Shown here piece by piece: positions 16,923-25,603 of a stretch of DNA of 64,000 bases (position 1 is the first letter of the stretch; each line of letters opens with the position of its first letter). Below the pieces are notes generated by a model that was not told the DNA's origin, ran no database searches, and saw only the letters and a program-made list of their open reading frames with translations. The stretch is from Motiliproteus sp. SC1-56 (GTDB taxonomy: Bacteria; Pseudomonadota; Gammaproteobacteria; Pseudomonadales; Balneatricaceae): assembly GCF_017309075.1 (NCBI RefSeq), contig NZ_JAEMGS010000012.1, positions 62,001 to 126,000 of the forward strand. The letters are read 5' to 3'. Both the position numbers and the translations under genes were made by a program.

Positions 16923-17774
16923 ATGAAAATCGAACATGTAGGAGTAGTGGGCGCAGGGCAGATGGGCAGTGGAATTGCCCAGGTCTGCGCTGCCGCCGGG
17001 CTCAGGGTGACGGTATGCGATCGCCATCAGGAGGCCATCGATAACGGCATCAAGGCGATTCAGTCGAGTCTGCAGCGGATGGTCGCCAAGGAGAAGATCA
17101 GCGGTGCAGAGCTTGAAGCAATTTTGGGGCGCATCAGCACCAGCACCCGCACCGAGGACCTGGCCGCGGTGGACATCGCCATCGAGGCGGCCACGGAAGA
17201 CGAGGCCATCAAAACCGTCATCTTCAAGGACCTGGACCGGACTTGCAAAGAGGGCGCCATCCTTGCCACCAACACCTCCTCGATCTCCATTACCCGGCTG
17301 GCGGCCAGTACCCGGCGCCCGGGGCAGGTGATCGGGATGCATTTTATGAACCCGGTGCCGATGATGAAGCTGGTGGAGGTGATTCGCGGGCTGCAGACCG
17401 AGGACGCAGTGTTCGAGCAGGTCACCGCGATGGCCGAGGCGATCGGCAAGGTGCCGGTGGACGTCCGGGACAGTTTCGGCTTTGTGGCCAACCGTATTTT
17501 GTTGCCCATGATCAACGAGGCGATTTTTTGCCTCTACGAGACTTTGGCCAGTGCCGAGGAGATCGACACGGTGATGAAGCTGGGCATGAGCCACCCCATG
17601 GGGCCCCTGGCATTGGCCGATCTGATCGGTCTGGACACCTGCCTGAGCATCATGGAGGTGTTGCACGAGGGCTTTAATGACAGCAAGTACCGGCCCTGCC
17701 CGCTGCTTAAGCAGATGGTGGATGCCGGTTACCTGGGCCGAAAGTCCGGCCGCGGCTTTTACCACTACGGCTAA
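16923..17774 (+). CDS. hbd: 3-hydroxybutyryl-CoA dehydrogenase
   Basis: A 283-residue NAD-dependent 3-hydroxyacyl-CoA dehydrogenase. The Rossmann motif is GVVGAGQMGSGIAQ near the N-terminus, the catalytic region reads GMHFMNPVPMMKLVE, and the C-terminal domain contains GFVANRILLPMINEA. It oxidises 3-hydroxybutyryl-CoA to acetoacetyl-CoA. ATG 16923 follows AAGGG; a GTG directly before it is also in frame. The crotonase gene follows after 11 bases, so the pair forms an operon carrying out successive steps after glutaryl-CoA dehydrogenase. Confidence 0.93.
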   Translation: MKIEHVGVVGAGQMGSGIAQVCAAAGLRVTVCDRHQEAIDNGIKAIQSSLQRMVAKEKISGAELEAILGRISTSTRTEDLAAVDIAIEAATEDEAIKTVIFKDLDRTCKEGAILATNTSSISITRLAASTRRPGQVIGMHFMNPVPMMKLVEVIRGLQTEDAVFEQVTAMAEAIGKVPVDVRDSFGFVANRILLPMINEAIFCLYETLASAEEIDTVMKLGMSHPMGPLALADLIGLDTCLSIMEVLHEGFNDSKYRPCPLLKQMVDAGYLGRKSGRGFYHYG

Positions 17775-17785
17775 GGAGCGTTGCC

Positions 17786-18580
17786 ATGAGTGAAGAAACC
17801 AAAACTTACGACAACATCCTGCTGGAAGCGGTTCGCGATGGCGTCTACCTCCTGACCATTAACCGGCCCAAGGTGCTCAATGCCCTTAATGCGGCGACCC
17901 TGGAAGAGATGAATGACGCGGTGTCGGAGGTCATCAGCGACCCCGGCGCCCGGGTGCTGCTGATTCGCGGCAGCGGCGAGAAGGCGTTTGTTGCCGGGGC
18001 GGATATCGAACACATGAGCCACCTGAGTCCCATCGAGGGCAAGGCCTTCGCCGAGCATGGGATGCACCTGTTCAGGCGGCTGGAGACCCTCGAAATCCCG
18101 GTGGTGGCCCTGGTCAATGGCTATGCCTTGGGGGGGGGGTGCGAGCTGGCGATGAGCTGCGATTTTATCCTCGCTGCGGAGAATGCCAAGTTCGGCCAGC
18201 CGGAGGTGAACCTCGGCGTTACCCCCGGCTTTGGCGGCAGCCAACGCCTGACCCGCCTGGTGGGACGCGCCATGGCTATGGAGCTGCTGGTGACCGGTCG
18301 CAACATGTCGGCGGATGAGGCCATGCGCCGGGGGCTGGTGAACCATGTCTACCCTCAGCCGGAATTGCTGGACGAAGGGCTTAAGCTGGCGTCCATGATC
18401 GCCGGCAAAAGCCGCAGCGCTATTCAGCTCACCAAGCAGCTGGTGCAGCGGGGTCAGGACCTGGATCTGGACAATGCCTGTGTCATGGAGAGCGACCTCT
18501 TTGGGCTCAGCTTTTCGACCCCTGACCGCATCGAGGGGATGGCTGCATTTCTGGAGAACCGCAAGCCGAAGTTTGCCTGA
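17786..18580 (+). CDS. crt: Enoyl-CoA hydratase (crotonase)
   Basis: A 264-residue crotonase-fold enzyme. The oxyanion-hole motif is AFVAGADIEHM, and both catalytic glutamate contexts are present (LGGGCELAMSCD and FGQPEVNLGVTPGFGG). It hydrates crotonyl-CoA to 3-hydroxybutyryl-CoA, linking glutaryl-CoA dehydrogenase to Hbd. TAAGGAG precedes the ATG. A strong hairpin with a T run follows 14 bases after the stop. Other short-chain enoyl-CoA substrates cannot be excluded. Confidence 0.92.
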   Translation: MSEETKTYDNILLEAVRDGVYLLTINRPKVLNALNAATLEEMNDAVSEVISDPGARVLLIRGSGEKAFVAGADIEHMSHLSPIEGKAFAEHGMHLFRRLETLEIPVVALVNGYALGGGCELAMSCDFILAAENAKFGQPEVNLGVTPGFGGSQRLTRLVGRAMAMELLVTGRNMSADEAMRRGLVNHVYPQPELLDEGLKLASMIAGKSRSAIQLTKQLVQRGQDLDLDNACVMESDLFGLSFSTPDRIEGMAAFLENRKPKFA

Positions 18581-18593
18581 GGCTTGGCTACTG

Positions 18594-18615
18594 GGGCGGC
18601 CGAGCCGCCCTTTTT
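18594..18615 (+). terminator. Rho-independent terminator after crotonase
   Basis: GGGCGGC-CGA-GCCGCCC followed by TTTTT: a perfect 7-base GC-rich stem with T run, ending the hbd-crt transcript. Confidence 0.85.
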
Positions 18616-18648
18616 CCTTTGGAAGTAATAAAGTAGGAGGATCGCGCC

Positions 18649-19116
18649 ATGGCACCCGAGCAGTTTCGTAAGCTGATAGCCCCCGTGGCTGAATTGACCG
18701 CAGCCCACTCCCTGGACGGGACTCTGGAGAGGGTATTAGAGGCGCATTTTCCCGCCGCGGGGGAAACCTTCAATGCGATTGAAGCGGCTTGCCACCAAGC
18801 CATCGAGGCCGGCTGGATGTGCGCTCAGGGAGGCAATGGACGGCGTTTCGGGCGCGTGCTTGAGGCCGGGGAGGACACCTCTGGTCTCAGCGTGGACGTG
18901 GTTGACCTGGATGATATCGTCGGGCCCCACCATCGCCATCCCCGCGGGGAGGTCTGCATGGTGATGCCGGTAACCGAGGGGGCCCGGTTTGACGGCAAGG
19001 GGCGCGGCTGGTGTGTCTATCCTCCGAACTCTGCCCACCGGCCCACGGTGAGCGAAGGACGGGCATTGGTGCTGTATATGCTGCCGGGAGGAGAGATCGC
19101 GTTTACAGGCCAGTAA
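18649..19116 (+). CDS. DUF4863 / 4-hydroxylaminobenzoate lyase family protein
   Basis: A 155-residue protein matching the family named after 4-hydroxylaminobenzoate lyase (PnbB, formerly DUF4863). A histidine-rich cupin-like segment is visible at about residues 90-130 (GPHHRHPRGEVCMVMP and PPNSAHRPTV). Members are often found in aromatic degradation clusters without a nitrobenzoate pathway, so here a role in aromatic or CoA-thioester metabolism is likely but undefined. It starts 33 bases after a terminator with GTAGGAGG upstream of the ATG, and ends ahead of a bidirectional terminator. Confidence 0.72.
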   Translation: MAPEQFRKLIAPVAELTAAHSLDGTLERVLEAHFPAAGETFNAIEAACHQAIEAGWMCAQGGNGRRFGRVLEAGEDTSGLSVDVVDLDDIVGPHHRHPRGEVCMVMPVTEGARFDGKGRGWCVYPPNSAHRPTVSEGRALVLYMLPGGEIAFTGQ

Positions 19117-19139
19117 AGGGCTCGGCGCCGGGCATGCTG

Positions 19140-19171
19140 AAAAAAGCCGGTCTCGTGAGGCCGGCTTTTTT
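19140..19171. terminator. Bidirectional terminator between DUF4863 gene and ubiT
   Basis: AAAAAAGCCGG and CCGGCTTTTTT form an 11-base stem around a 10-base loop. The A and T runs are symmetrical, so it can stop both the plus-strand aromatic genes and minus-strand ubiT. Confidence 0.9.
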
Positions 19172-19208
19172 AGCTTGTATCTAGGTTGTTTCGGGCGTGA
19201 CTTGAAGG

Positions 19209-19730
19209 TTACAGAAGCCGGTTTGCCAGCCCCGTGCCCCGGGTCAGCAGCAGGCGCAGAAAGGGGGGCAGGCTGTCGTGGTCCACGGCGTCCATCAGGT
19301 TCTTCACCTCAAGGCCGACTTCGGTATCGCCCTCGATCATCAGCCGGCGTTGGAAAAAGAGCGTGTCGGGGTCTTCGCTGCGCGAGGCGAGCAGCAGGAA
19401 TTCCTTGAGGTTGCCGCGAATACAGGCATCGGCCTCTTCCTCCTGGCTGACGATCAACTGGCCCTCCTCGCTGCAGCTGAAGTACCAGCGCAGGTCCAGA
19501 TCACTGATCTCCACCTTCATCCACTTGCCTTCAAGAAATTCGAAGTCACCGTCTTCCAGCGGCTCGGCAAAGGCCTGCTCCATCATTTTCAGAAGCGCAG
19601 CACGTTGCAGAGCGAAGGGGAGGCGGCGGGACTGACGTACCAGCATCAGGGGCAGCCGTCGGGCCAGCTCGGCGGGTGAGGGCAGGAATTCGAGGGATGA
19701 AGGCTGCGGGAGCGTGGGAAATTTGAGCAT
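19209..19730 (-). CDS. ubiT: Anaerobic ubiquinone biosynthesis accessory factor UbiT (SCP2 domain)
   Basis: A 173-residue SCP2 (sterol-carrier-like lipid-binding) protein closely matching the UbiT/YhbT family in length and layout, with KMMEQAFAEPLEDGDFEFLEGKWMKVEI and a C-terminal half containing DPDTLFFQRRLMIEGDTEVGLEVKNLMD-type motifs. UbiT carries ubiquinone intermediates during O2-independent ubiquinone synthesis with UbiU and UbiV, which are not in this window. ATG 19730 is preferred; TTG 19751 and a GTG are alternative starts. Its presence means the cell makes ubiquinone without oxygen, which suits the anaerobic pathways on either side. Confidence 0.85.
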   Translation of the reverse strand: MLKFPTLPQPSSLEFLPSPAELARRLPLMLVRQSRRLPFALQRAALLKMMEQAFAEPLEDGDFEFLEGKWMKVEISDLDLRWYFSCSEEGQLIVSQEEEADACIRGNLKEFLLLASRSEDPDTLFFQRRLMIEGDTEVGLEVKNLMDAVDHDSLPPFLRLLLTRGTGLANRLL

Positions 19731-19881
19731 GATCGTCTTCACCGATGTCAAAAATTGAGGTGATTATGCCACAGACCCTGCAGCCCCCAAAATAACAGGG
19801 TGTTTTTAGCGGCTAGGGCACCGTGTTGCTGCTGCCGAGATCAACGATTACTATGGTCTGACAATTTTTGTCGTGGGAATA

Positions 19882-20499
19882 ATGCCTTTTATGAAGCGCT
19901 GGTTTTTTGCGGGAGTTGTATTGTGGATATCGACTTTTACCGCCACCGCCGAAGTGATCGACAACGGGCGTAAGTATGTTTGGGAGCCTTTTGACGCCGA
20001 CTTCCTGCACGACCCGGCAAATCCTGCCTTAGACGAACTGCAGCACCCTGAAGAGGCTTTTCGAAATTTTCCTAAGGACACCCCCACTATTGGTAATCAA
20101 GTAGACTGGGTGCGGGCCTTGGAGCAGGGTTTTATCAATCCGCGAACCAACCTTTTCCCAGATACTGAGATCGAAGTGCTGGACTTGGATATTATCATGC
20201 CTGATACAGCGGACATGCCGATGGTGCGTTTTCCCCACAGGGCCCATACGCAATGGCTCGACTGCAGCAATTGTCATGATCACCTTTTCGCCCGGGAAGC
20301 CGGCGCCACGCCCGTCAATATGTTTTCGATCTTGTCGGGGGAGTACTGCGGGCGCTGTCACGGGGCCGTCTCTTTCCCGCTGACCGAATGCCGTCGCTGC
20401 CATAGTGTAAACCGGTCGCGATTCAGGGGTAAGCCGGGAGCTCAGCAACCTCCTGGGCGTATCTATGAGCCAGTTTTGGAACAGCCGATTGTCCGGTAA
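19882..20499 (+). CDS. Secreted triheme c-type cytochrome (c7-type module)
   Basis: A 205-residue protein with a signal peptide ending ATA-EVIDN. After a stretch with HDPANPALDELQHP and QVDWVRALEQG, it has a c7-type triheme domain: CSNCH, CGRCH and CRRCH, preceded by the MPMVRFPHRAHTQWLDC lead. It should carry three covalent haems in the periplasm or outside the cell. The same 150-residue module ends the proteins at 29609 and 49476. Start is uncertain between ATG 19882 and 19891. It is followed after 12 bases by a second triheme cytochrome and begins the long electron-transfer operon. Confidence 0.85.
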   Translation: MPFMKRWFFAGVVLWISTFTATAEVIDNGRKYVWEPFDADFLHDPANPALDELQHPEEAFRNFPKDTPTIGNQVDWVRALEQGFINPRTNLFPDTEIEVLDLDIIMPDTADMPMVRFPHRAHTQWLDCSNCHDHLFAREAGATPVNMFSILSGEYCGRCHGAVSFPLTECRRCHSVNRSRFRGKPGAQQPPGRIYEPVLEQPIVR

Positions 20500-20511
20500 A
20501 AGGTTAGCTAT

Positions 20512-20892
20512 ATGATTCACCGATTCGTCTTGGTAGCCCTGTTAACGCTATTCGGGCTAGCACCGCTTACTGCTGCCCATGCTGAGTACGCGGACGTTGT
20601 CCTCAACCGTTATGCGGAAAAAAATGGGATGCGTCCGGTGATCTACCCGCACTGGTTCCATCGAATCCGTTTTCGCTGCAAAGTCTGTCACTTTGAGCTT
20701 GGGTTCGAAATGCGGGTCGGAAGCAATGACATCACGATGGGAAAAATTATCGACGGTCAGTATTGCGGAATGTGCCACAATGGGGAAATCGCGTGGAGTG
20801 TCGAGCACTGTGACCGCTGCCACTCAGGCCTGCCTGGACTGAAAACCGGTATCCAGGGCGGTCACAAAACAGGTGGTCCCGGCATCTGGTGA
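20512..20892 (+). CDS. Small triheme c7-type cytochrome
   Basis: A 126-residue protein with a signal peptide ending AAHA-EYAD and three haem motifs (CKVCH, CGMCH, CDRCH). The core YPHWFHRIRFRCKVC and GQYCGMCHNGEIAW is near-identical in pattern to the 141-residue protein at 49054, so the two are paralogues. The non-motif histidines (HWFH, among others) can serve as distal haem ligands. It sits between the longer triheme protein and the NHL lipoprotein in one operon. Confidence 0.9.
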   Translation: MIHRFVLVALLTLFGLAPLTAAHAEYADVVLNRYAEKNGMRPVIYPHWFHRIRFRCKVCHFELGFEMRVGSNDITMGKIIDGQYCGMCHNGEIAWSVEHCDRCHSGLPGLKTGIQGGHKTGGPGIW

Positions 20893-20916
20893 GCCTGGAC
20901 CCGAGGGGGCCGTTCT

Positions 20917-21972
20917 TTGATCAGAAAGCTTGTTATCGGCAGCCTTTTGTTTCTGAGTATCGCGGGTTGCAGCTCTCAGCCCCACGTTCTGCATTTTGAA
21001 TTTCCCGAGGGTACCCAAGCGGTCTGGCCACCGCCGCCCGAGCCGGCGAAGCTGGCTTACATTGGCGACCTGACCGGAGAGACCAATTTCACCCCCGAAG
21101 GCGAGGATGGAGGGTTGTCCCGTTCTTGGGCGAAAGTGCTGTTTGGCGTCGGGCTTGACCCGGAGGCGAAAGAGGTTTTGATACGACCGCAAGGGGTGGT
21201 CACGGACGCGAACGGGCGAATTTACGTCACGGATGTGGGCAAGCAGGCGGTCTTTGTCTTCGACCCGGCGGCGGGTGAAGTGAAGATCTGGCTGCATACC
21301 GAGGGCACGCAGCGCTTTGGGCAGCCGATCGGTATTCTGGCGCTTCCAAGCGGGGAGCTGCTGGTGGCGGATGCGGAGCTCGGCCGGGTATTTCGTTTTA
21401 ATGCAGAGGGCGTGTTGCAGGGAAGTTTTGGCCACCAGCTGCTCAAGCGCCCGACCGGTTTAGCCTTTGATCCGCTTCAGGGGCGTATTTTTGTCTCCGA
21501 TACCCATGGGCACGATATCAAGGTGTTTGACCTACAGGGGGTCCTGGTCGATACCTGGGGCGACTTCGGCGATCAGCCGGGGCAGTTCAACTCACCGGTC
21601 TACATGGTCTACAGGGACAACCTGCTCTATGTCGTGGACACCCTGAATGCCCGGTTACAGGTGCTGGACGAGGCCGGAAACTACCTGCGGGGATTCGGTA
21701 AGCGGGGTGGATTCGTAGGCAACTTCGTGCGCCCCAAGGGGGTTGCCCTGGACTCCGAAGGCAATATTTACATCTCTGAGTCGTACCATGATTACATGCT
21801 GATCTTTGGTCAGCAGGGACGCTTTTTGCTGCCTATCGGCGGGGCGGGGAAAAGCGCCGGAAAGTTTTTCCACCCCTCCGGCATCTGGATTGACTCTCAA
21901 AACCGTATCTATGTGGCGGATATGCTGAACGGACGTGTTTCCATTTTCCAGTACCTGGGAGAAGAAGTGTGA
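20917..21972 (+). CDS. NHL-repeat beta-propeller lipoprotein
   Basis: A 351-residue protein with a lipobox (LSIAGC) near residue 18, followed by about six NHL-type repeats, for example RPQGVVTDANGRIYVTDVGKQ, RPTGLAFDPLQGRIFVSD and RPKGVALDSEGNIYISES. It would fold as a membrane-anchored propeller in the periplasm or on the cell surface. NHL proteins often accompany multihaem cytochromes in Geobacter-type electron transfer loci. The start is TTG 20917 with GAGGGGG upstream, and it overlaps the next gene by four bases (GTGA). Confidence 0.87.
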   Translation: MIRKLVIGSLLFLSIAGCSSQPHVLHFEFPEGTQAVWPPPPEPAKLAYIGDLTGETNFTPEGEDGGLSRSWAKVLFGVGLDPEAKEVLIRPQGVVTDANGRIYVTDVGKQAVFVFDPAAGEVKIWLHTEGTQRFGQPIGILALPSGELLVADAELGRVFRFNAEGVLQGSFGHQLLKRPTGLAFDPLQGRIFVSDTHGHDIKVFDLQGVLVDTWGDFGDQPGQFNSPVYMVYRDNLLYVVDTLNARLQVLDEAGNYLRGFGKRGGFVGNFVRPKGVALDSEGNIYISESYHDYMLIFGQQGRFLLPIGGAGKSAGKFFHPSGIWIDSQNRIYVADMLNGRVSIFQYLGEEV

Positions 21973-24554
21973 ACAGGCTGTGGATCCTCTGCCTGCTGAC
22001 GGCACTCATCAGTGGGCCTGCCCTGGCCGCCACTGACCTGGATACACGGCGGCAGTCCAAGATTGCGGAAACCAAACACAACTTTTCCAGCGCCTCCGGG
22101 AACACCGTTCGCTCCACCGACACCGATGAGATCTGTGTTTTCTGTCACACCCCGCACGGGGCGACGGTGCAGGCAGGCGTCCAGGCTCCCCTGTGGAACC
22201 GGCGCTTCAGTACCGCCTCTTACGCCACTTACTCGTCGACTTCGATTCAGGCGACCATCGACGCCACGCCCGGGGGCGCCTCCAAGCTCTGCCTCTCCTG
22301 CCACGATGGCACGCTGGCCATCGGGGCGCTGGCCAATATGCCAGGCCAGGACGTGGGTAGTGGCAGCCTCTCCATGCAGGGCACGGATGCCGGGGGCACC
22401 ATGCCGGGGGATCCCGCCTCCGGTTATAGCCGGGATCTGGGCATTGATCTGTCCAACGACCACCCGATCTCCCTGACCTACAACCGTGACCTAGCTCTTG
22501 CCGATGGTGAGCTCTATAACCCGGAGAGCACAACCCCGGGGCAAGGGCTTCAGGTGGGCATTCGCAGCCTGGGCGGCGGCGTTCCGCAGCAGCCGCGCTT
22601 TCCGCTGGAGGGGAGTCAGCCCAGCAGCGGAAAACTGCAATGCACCAGTTGCCATGACCCCCACCTGTCCGGCGAGGGTGACGACGCCGGGGTGAATATT
22701 AAGTTTTTGCGGGGCAACCGTTTCCAGCAGGCAGGGACCAGCCCGCTGCAGGGGAGCTTCAACGAGGACAACGATATCATCTGCCTGGCCTGCCATGATA
22801 AAGCGGGCTGGGCGGCGTCGGCCCACGCCATGCAGGGGGTGGCTAACGAGCAGTACGAAGATGCGGCTGCCAACTTGCGGGAGTTTCCTGCCGGGATAGA
22901 TGTGTACGAGGCTTCCTGCCTTAACTGCCATGATGCCCATACCGAAGCCGGTGCCCGTCGCTTGGCCCGCGAAGGGGCTGATTCGGCGGGCAATTCGGCC
23001 ATCGAGGAGACCTGTTACCAGTGCCACACGCTGGCGGCTGGCATCATTGATGAGAGCGTGGGCACCGTGCAGGTTCCCAATATAGAGACCGACTTTGGCC
23101 TCGCCCGCCATATGCCCATCACCAATGCCGAGCAGGACCTCTCTCCGCCTGAGCAGCACGATATCCGGGATGCGGACTTCAGCGAGGCGCGGGCCACCCT
23201 GAACACCCGTCATGTGGAGTGCACCGACTGTCATAACCCCCACCGGGTGAAAAAGACCCGGGTGTTCAGCGATACGCCGCCGGTCAACGGTGCTGCCGCC
23301 GGAACCCACCGGCATGAGAACGGGGTGATTCACAACAACATCGCCTCGGGAGTGCTGGCGGGCACCTTCGGCGTGGAGCCCGGCGATTACGAAGAGTTCG
23401 AAACGGACCAGAGCGTGCTCAACGGTATCGGCGGTTTGGCGCTGACCCCCAAGCAGGGCACCGGTCTGGGCTGTGACACCGTCGGCAGCGACCCGGATAC
23501 CTGCTCTCATGTCAGCCGCGAGTACCAGATCTGCCTCAAGTGCCACTCCCATTACGCCTGGGAGAATGGCCCGACGCCCTCATTGCAGCCTGCTGCGGAT
23601 GGCGGTTCAGACGGAGTGAACGGCTTCTCCTCCACGGTGGGGGTCACCAACCAGGCGATGGAGTTTCAGGCCCCGCAAACCCATCGTGGTGAAGGCCAGA
23701 GCCTGGGCGCCGAAGGGGGCGCCGCGGCGGCCTACGACACCAACAACCACCGGGGCTGGCACCCCGTTATCGGTCCCACGGGACGTAACTCCAGCACCCG
23801 CGGCGGGGTCAATGCCAATAACTGGTTCCCGCCCTTTAACGCCAGTGGCGCCATGGGCACCCAGACCATGTACTGCTCGGACTGCCACGGCAGCGAGACC
23901 CAGTCACCCACCTTGAACGGCGGGATTGGTGGTGGCGGGCAGGGCAGTACTGTGCCCGCCGGCGGCGAGGACGGGGCGCCCTGGGGGCCGCACGGTTCAA
24001 GCAATAATTTCATTCTCAAGGGGAGCTGGAATACCAGCGGGTTCAACACCATTAACCGTGGCTCGTTGTGCTTTAAATGCCACGACCCTGATGTTTACGG
24101 AACCGGGCAGAACGACATTCGCACCGGCTTTTACGATACCAGCAACGGTCGCGGCGACCTGCACAGCTACCACCAGGGTAAGGCGGTGGCGGACAATAAT
24201 GATTACCTGCAATGCAACTGGTGCCATACCGCCGTACCCCACGGGTGGAAGAATAAGGCACTGTTGGTCAACCTGAATGACGTCGGTCCGGAAACGGGCA
24301 ACCCCAAAGGTACCGAAGTGTGCCGTAACGACGGCGATGACGGGTGGGGCAATAGCAACGCGGCAGGCGGTACCTGTAATCTCAGTCGCGGTTACAGCAA
24401 CGGCCCCTACTACCAGAACGCCTTTTTGAAGGTCATCAACTTCCGTCCCAGCGGGCAGTGGCGAGAACAGGACTGTGGATCGGCCAACGCGGACGACCCG
24501 GACAAGGGTCGGGGGGTTCAGTGGATGAAAGCGGCCTGTCAGGCGGTGCAGTAA
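21969..24554 (+). CDS. Large secreted undecahaem c-type cytochrome
   Basis: An 861-residue protein with a signal peptide ending ALA-ATDL and eleven CxxCH motifs (CVFCH, CLSCH, CTSCH, CLACH, CLNCH, CYQCH, CTDCH, CLKCH, CSDCH, CFKCH, CNWCH). The first 200 residues share the layout of the tetraheme protein at 45059: CxFCHTPH, APLWNRRFS, CLSCHDG and NDHPIS. It lacks a lipobox and membrane anchor, so it is probably extracellular or held by partner proteins. A role in outer-surface electron transfer is likely. It starts at GTG overlapping the NHL gene and is followed by ResB after 10 bases. Confidence 0.9.
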   Translation: MNRLWILCLLTALISGPALAATDLDTRRQSKIAETKHNFSSASGNTVRSTDTDEICVFCHTPHGATVQAGVQAPLWNRRFSTASYATYSSTSIQATIDATPGGASKLCLSCHDGTLAIGALANMPGQDVGSGSLSMQGTDAGGTMPGDPASGYSRDLGIDLSNDHPISLTYNRDLALADGELYNPESTTPGQGLQVGIRSLGGGVPQQPRFPLEGSQPSSGKLQCTSCHDPHLSGEGDDAGVNIKFLRGNRFQQAGTSPLQGSFNEDNDIICLACHDKAGWAASAHAMQGVANEQYEDAAANLREFPAGIDVYEASCLNCHDAHTEAGARRLAREGADSAGNSAIEETCYQCHTLAAGIIDESVGTVQVPNIETDFGLARHMPITNAEQDLSPPEQHDIRDADFSEARATLNTRHVECTDCHNPHRVKKTRVFSDTPPVNGAAAGTHRHENGVIHNNIASGVLAGTFGVEPGDYEEFETDQSVLNGIGGLALTPKQGTGLGCDTVGSDPDTCSHVSREYQICLKCHSHYAWENGPTPSLQPAADGGSDGVNGFSSTVGVTNQAMEFQAPQTHRGEGQSLGAEGGAAAAYDTNNHRGWHPVIGPTGRNSSTRGGVNANNWFPPFNASGAMGTQTMYCSDCHGSETQSPTLNGGIGGGGQGSTVPAGGEDGAPWGPHGSSNNFILKGSWNTSGFNTINRGSLCFKCHDPDVYGTGQNDIRTGFYDTSNGRGDLHSYHQGKAVADNNDYLQCNWCHTAVPHGWKNKALLVNLNDVGPETGNPKGTEVCRNDGDDGWGNSNAAGGTCNLSRGYSNGPYYQNAFLKVINFRPSGQWREQDCGSANADDPDKGRGVQWMKAACQAVQ

Positions 24555-24564
24555 CCTCGCGGCC

Positions 24565-25578
24565 GTGCTGAGCGTGAGATTGTCCCGCTGGGGCCGGGCC
24601 CTGGCCTCGCTTAAGCTCAGCTTCGCCCTGCTGCTGGCGCTGCTGGTTTCGGTCTGGTGGGCCTACCGGAGCAATCTTGCCAGCCCCGAAACCGGCCAGG
24701 CCTTTCTGATCCTGGCGCCGGTGCTTGGCGCGCTGACGCTCAACCTGGTCTTGGCGATTGTCTATCACCCTCGCTTTCGGCGGCAGTGGCCGCTGCTGCT
24801 GTTTCACCTCTGCCTGGTGTTGATCGTGCTGCTGGTGGCGGTGGGACAGCTGACCCGACTCAAGGGCTGGGTGGAGGTGCCGGTGGGCGGGGCCTTTGAA
24901 GGCGAGCTGACCGGTTTCGAGGCCGGGCCGTTGCACCCCTGGGCGATTGAACAGCTGCGTTTTCGCAATGAGGGGTTCGAGATCGACTACGACATCGGCC
25001 CCATGCGCTCTCACACCTTCAACCGCCTGTCATGGCCGGAGGACGGCGAATGGCGGCAGACCGTGATCGGGGACCAGAAAGCCCTGAATCTTGACGGTTA
25101 CCGCTTTTACACCACCCCCAACAAGGGGTTCGCACCGGTGTTTATCTGGAAGCCTGAGGCGGCCAGTACGGCGCAGCGGGGGGTGGTTCACCTGCCGAGC
25201 TACCCGGGCAACCGCTTTGGCCAGGCCCAAGCCTGGGTGCCGCCCGGCACCGACGAGGAGCTCTGGGTGCAGCTGGAGTTTGACGAGGTGATCCTCGACC
25301 CCCTCAAACCGTCGAAGTTTCGTGCGCCCAAGGAGCATCGGCTTGTCGTCAGGCAAGGCGATACGTTGCGCACGGAGCTGGTGCCCGGCGAGTCCCTGCA
25401 GCTGAATTCCGGGCTGTTGGTCTACCAGGGGCTAACCCTGTGGATGGGTTATCAGATCTACTACGATCCCACCTTGCCCTGGTTGCTGGCCAGCTGCTTT
25501 TTGGCGGTGGCCAGTCTGGGGTGGTTTTTCTGGGACCGCTACCGCAAGACGCCCTGGCAGCGGCCTGAGGCGTCTTGA
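24565..25578 (+). CDS. resB: ResB-like cytochrome c biogenesis protein
   Basis: A 337-residue membrane protein with three N-terminal membrane segments (about residues 15-35, 48-68, 75-95), a large extracytoplasmic domain, and a last segment near residue 305 (LPWLLASCFLAVASLGWFFW). This is the ResB/CcsB layout of cytochrome c maturation System II, though shorter than classical ResB. Its partner CcsA is encoded on the opposite strand at 26546. It starts at GTG just after the 11-haem gene, suggesting haem attachment dedicated to these proteins. Confidence 0.8.
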   Translation: MLSVRLSRWGRALASLKLSFALLLALLVSVWWAYRSNLASPETGQAFLILAPVLGALTLNLVLAIVYHPRFRRQWPLLLFHLCLVLIVLLVAVGQLTRLKGWVEVPVGGAFEGELTGFEAGPLHPWAIEQLRFRNEGFEIDYDIGPMRSHTFNRLSWPEDGEWRQTVIGDQKALNLDGYRFYTTPNKGFAPVFIWKPEAASTAQRGVVHLPSYPGNRFGQAQAWVPPGTDEELWVQLEFDEVILDPLKPSKFRAPKEHRLVVRQGDTLRTELVPGESLQLNSGLLVYQGLTLWMGYQIYYDPTLPWLLASCFLAVASLGWFFWDRYRKTPWQRPEAS

Positions 25579-25603
25579 GATGAGCAGCTCGATTGAGAGG
25601 CGG

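Noticed and set aside
19815-19830. Sigma-54-like promoter before the first triheme cytochrome
   Set aside because: GG-N10-GC and TTGC are present, but the -24 element AGGGCAC matches the consensus only at GG. It is too weak to list as a promoter.
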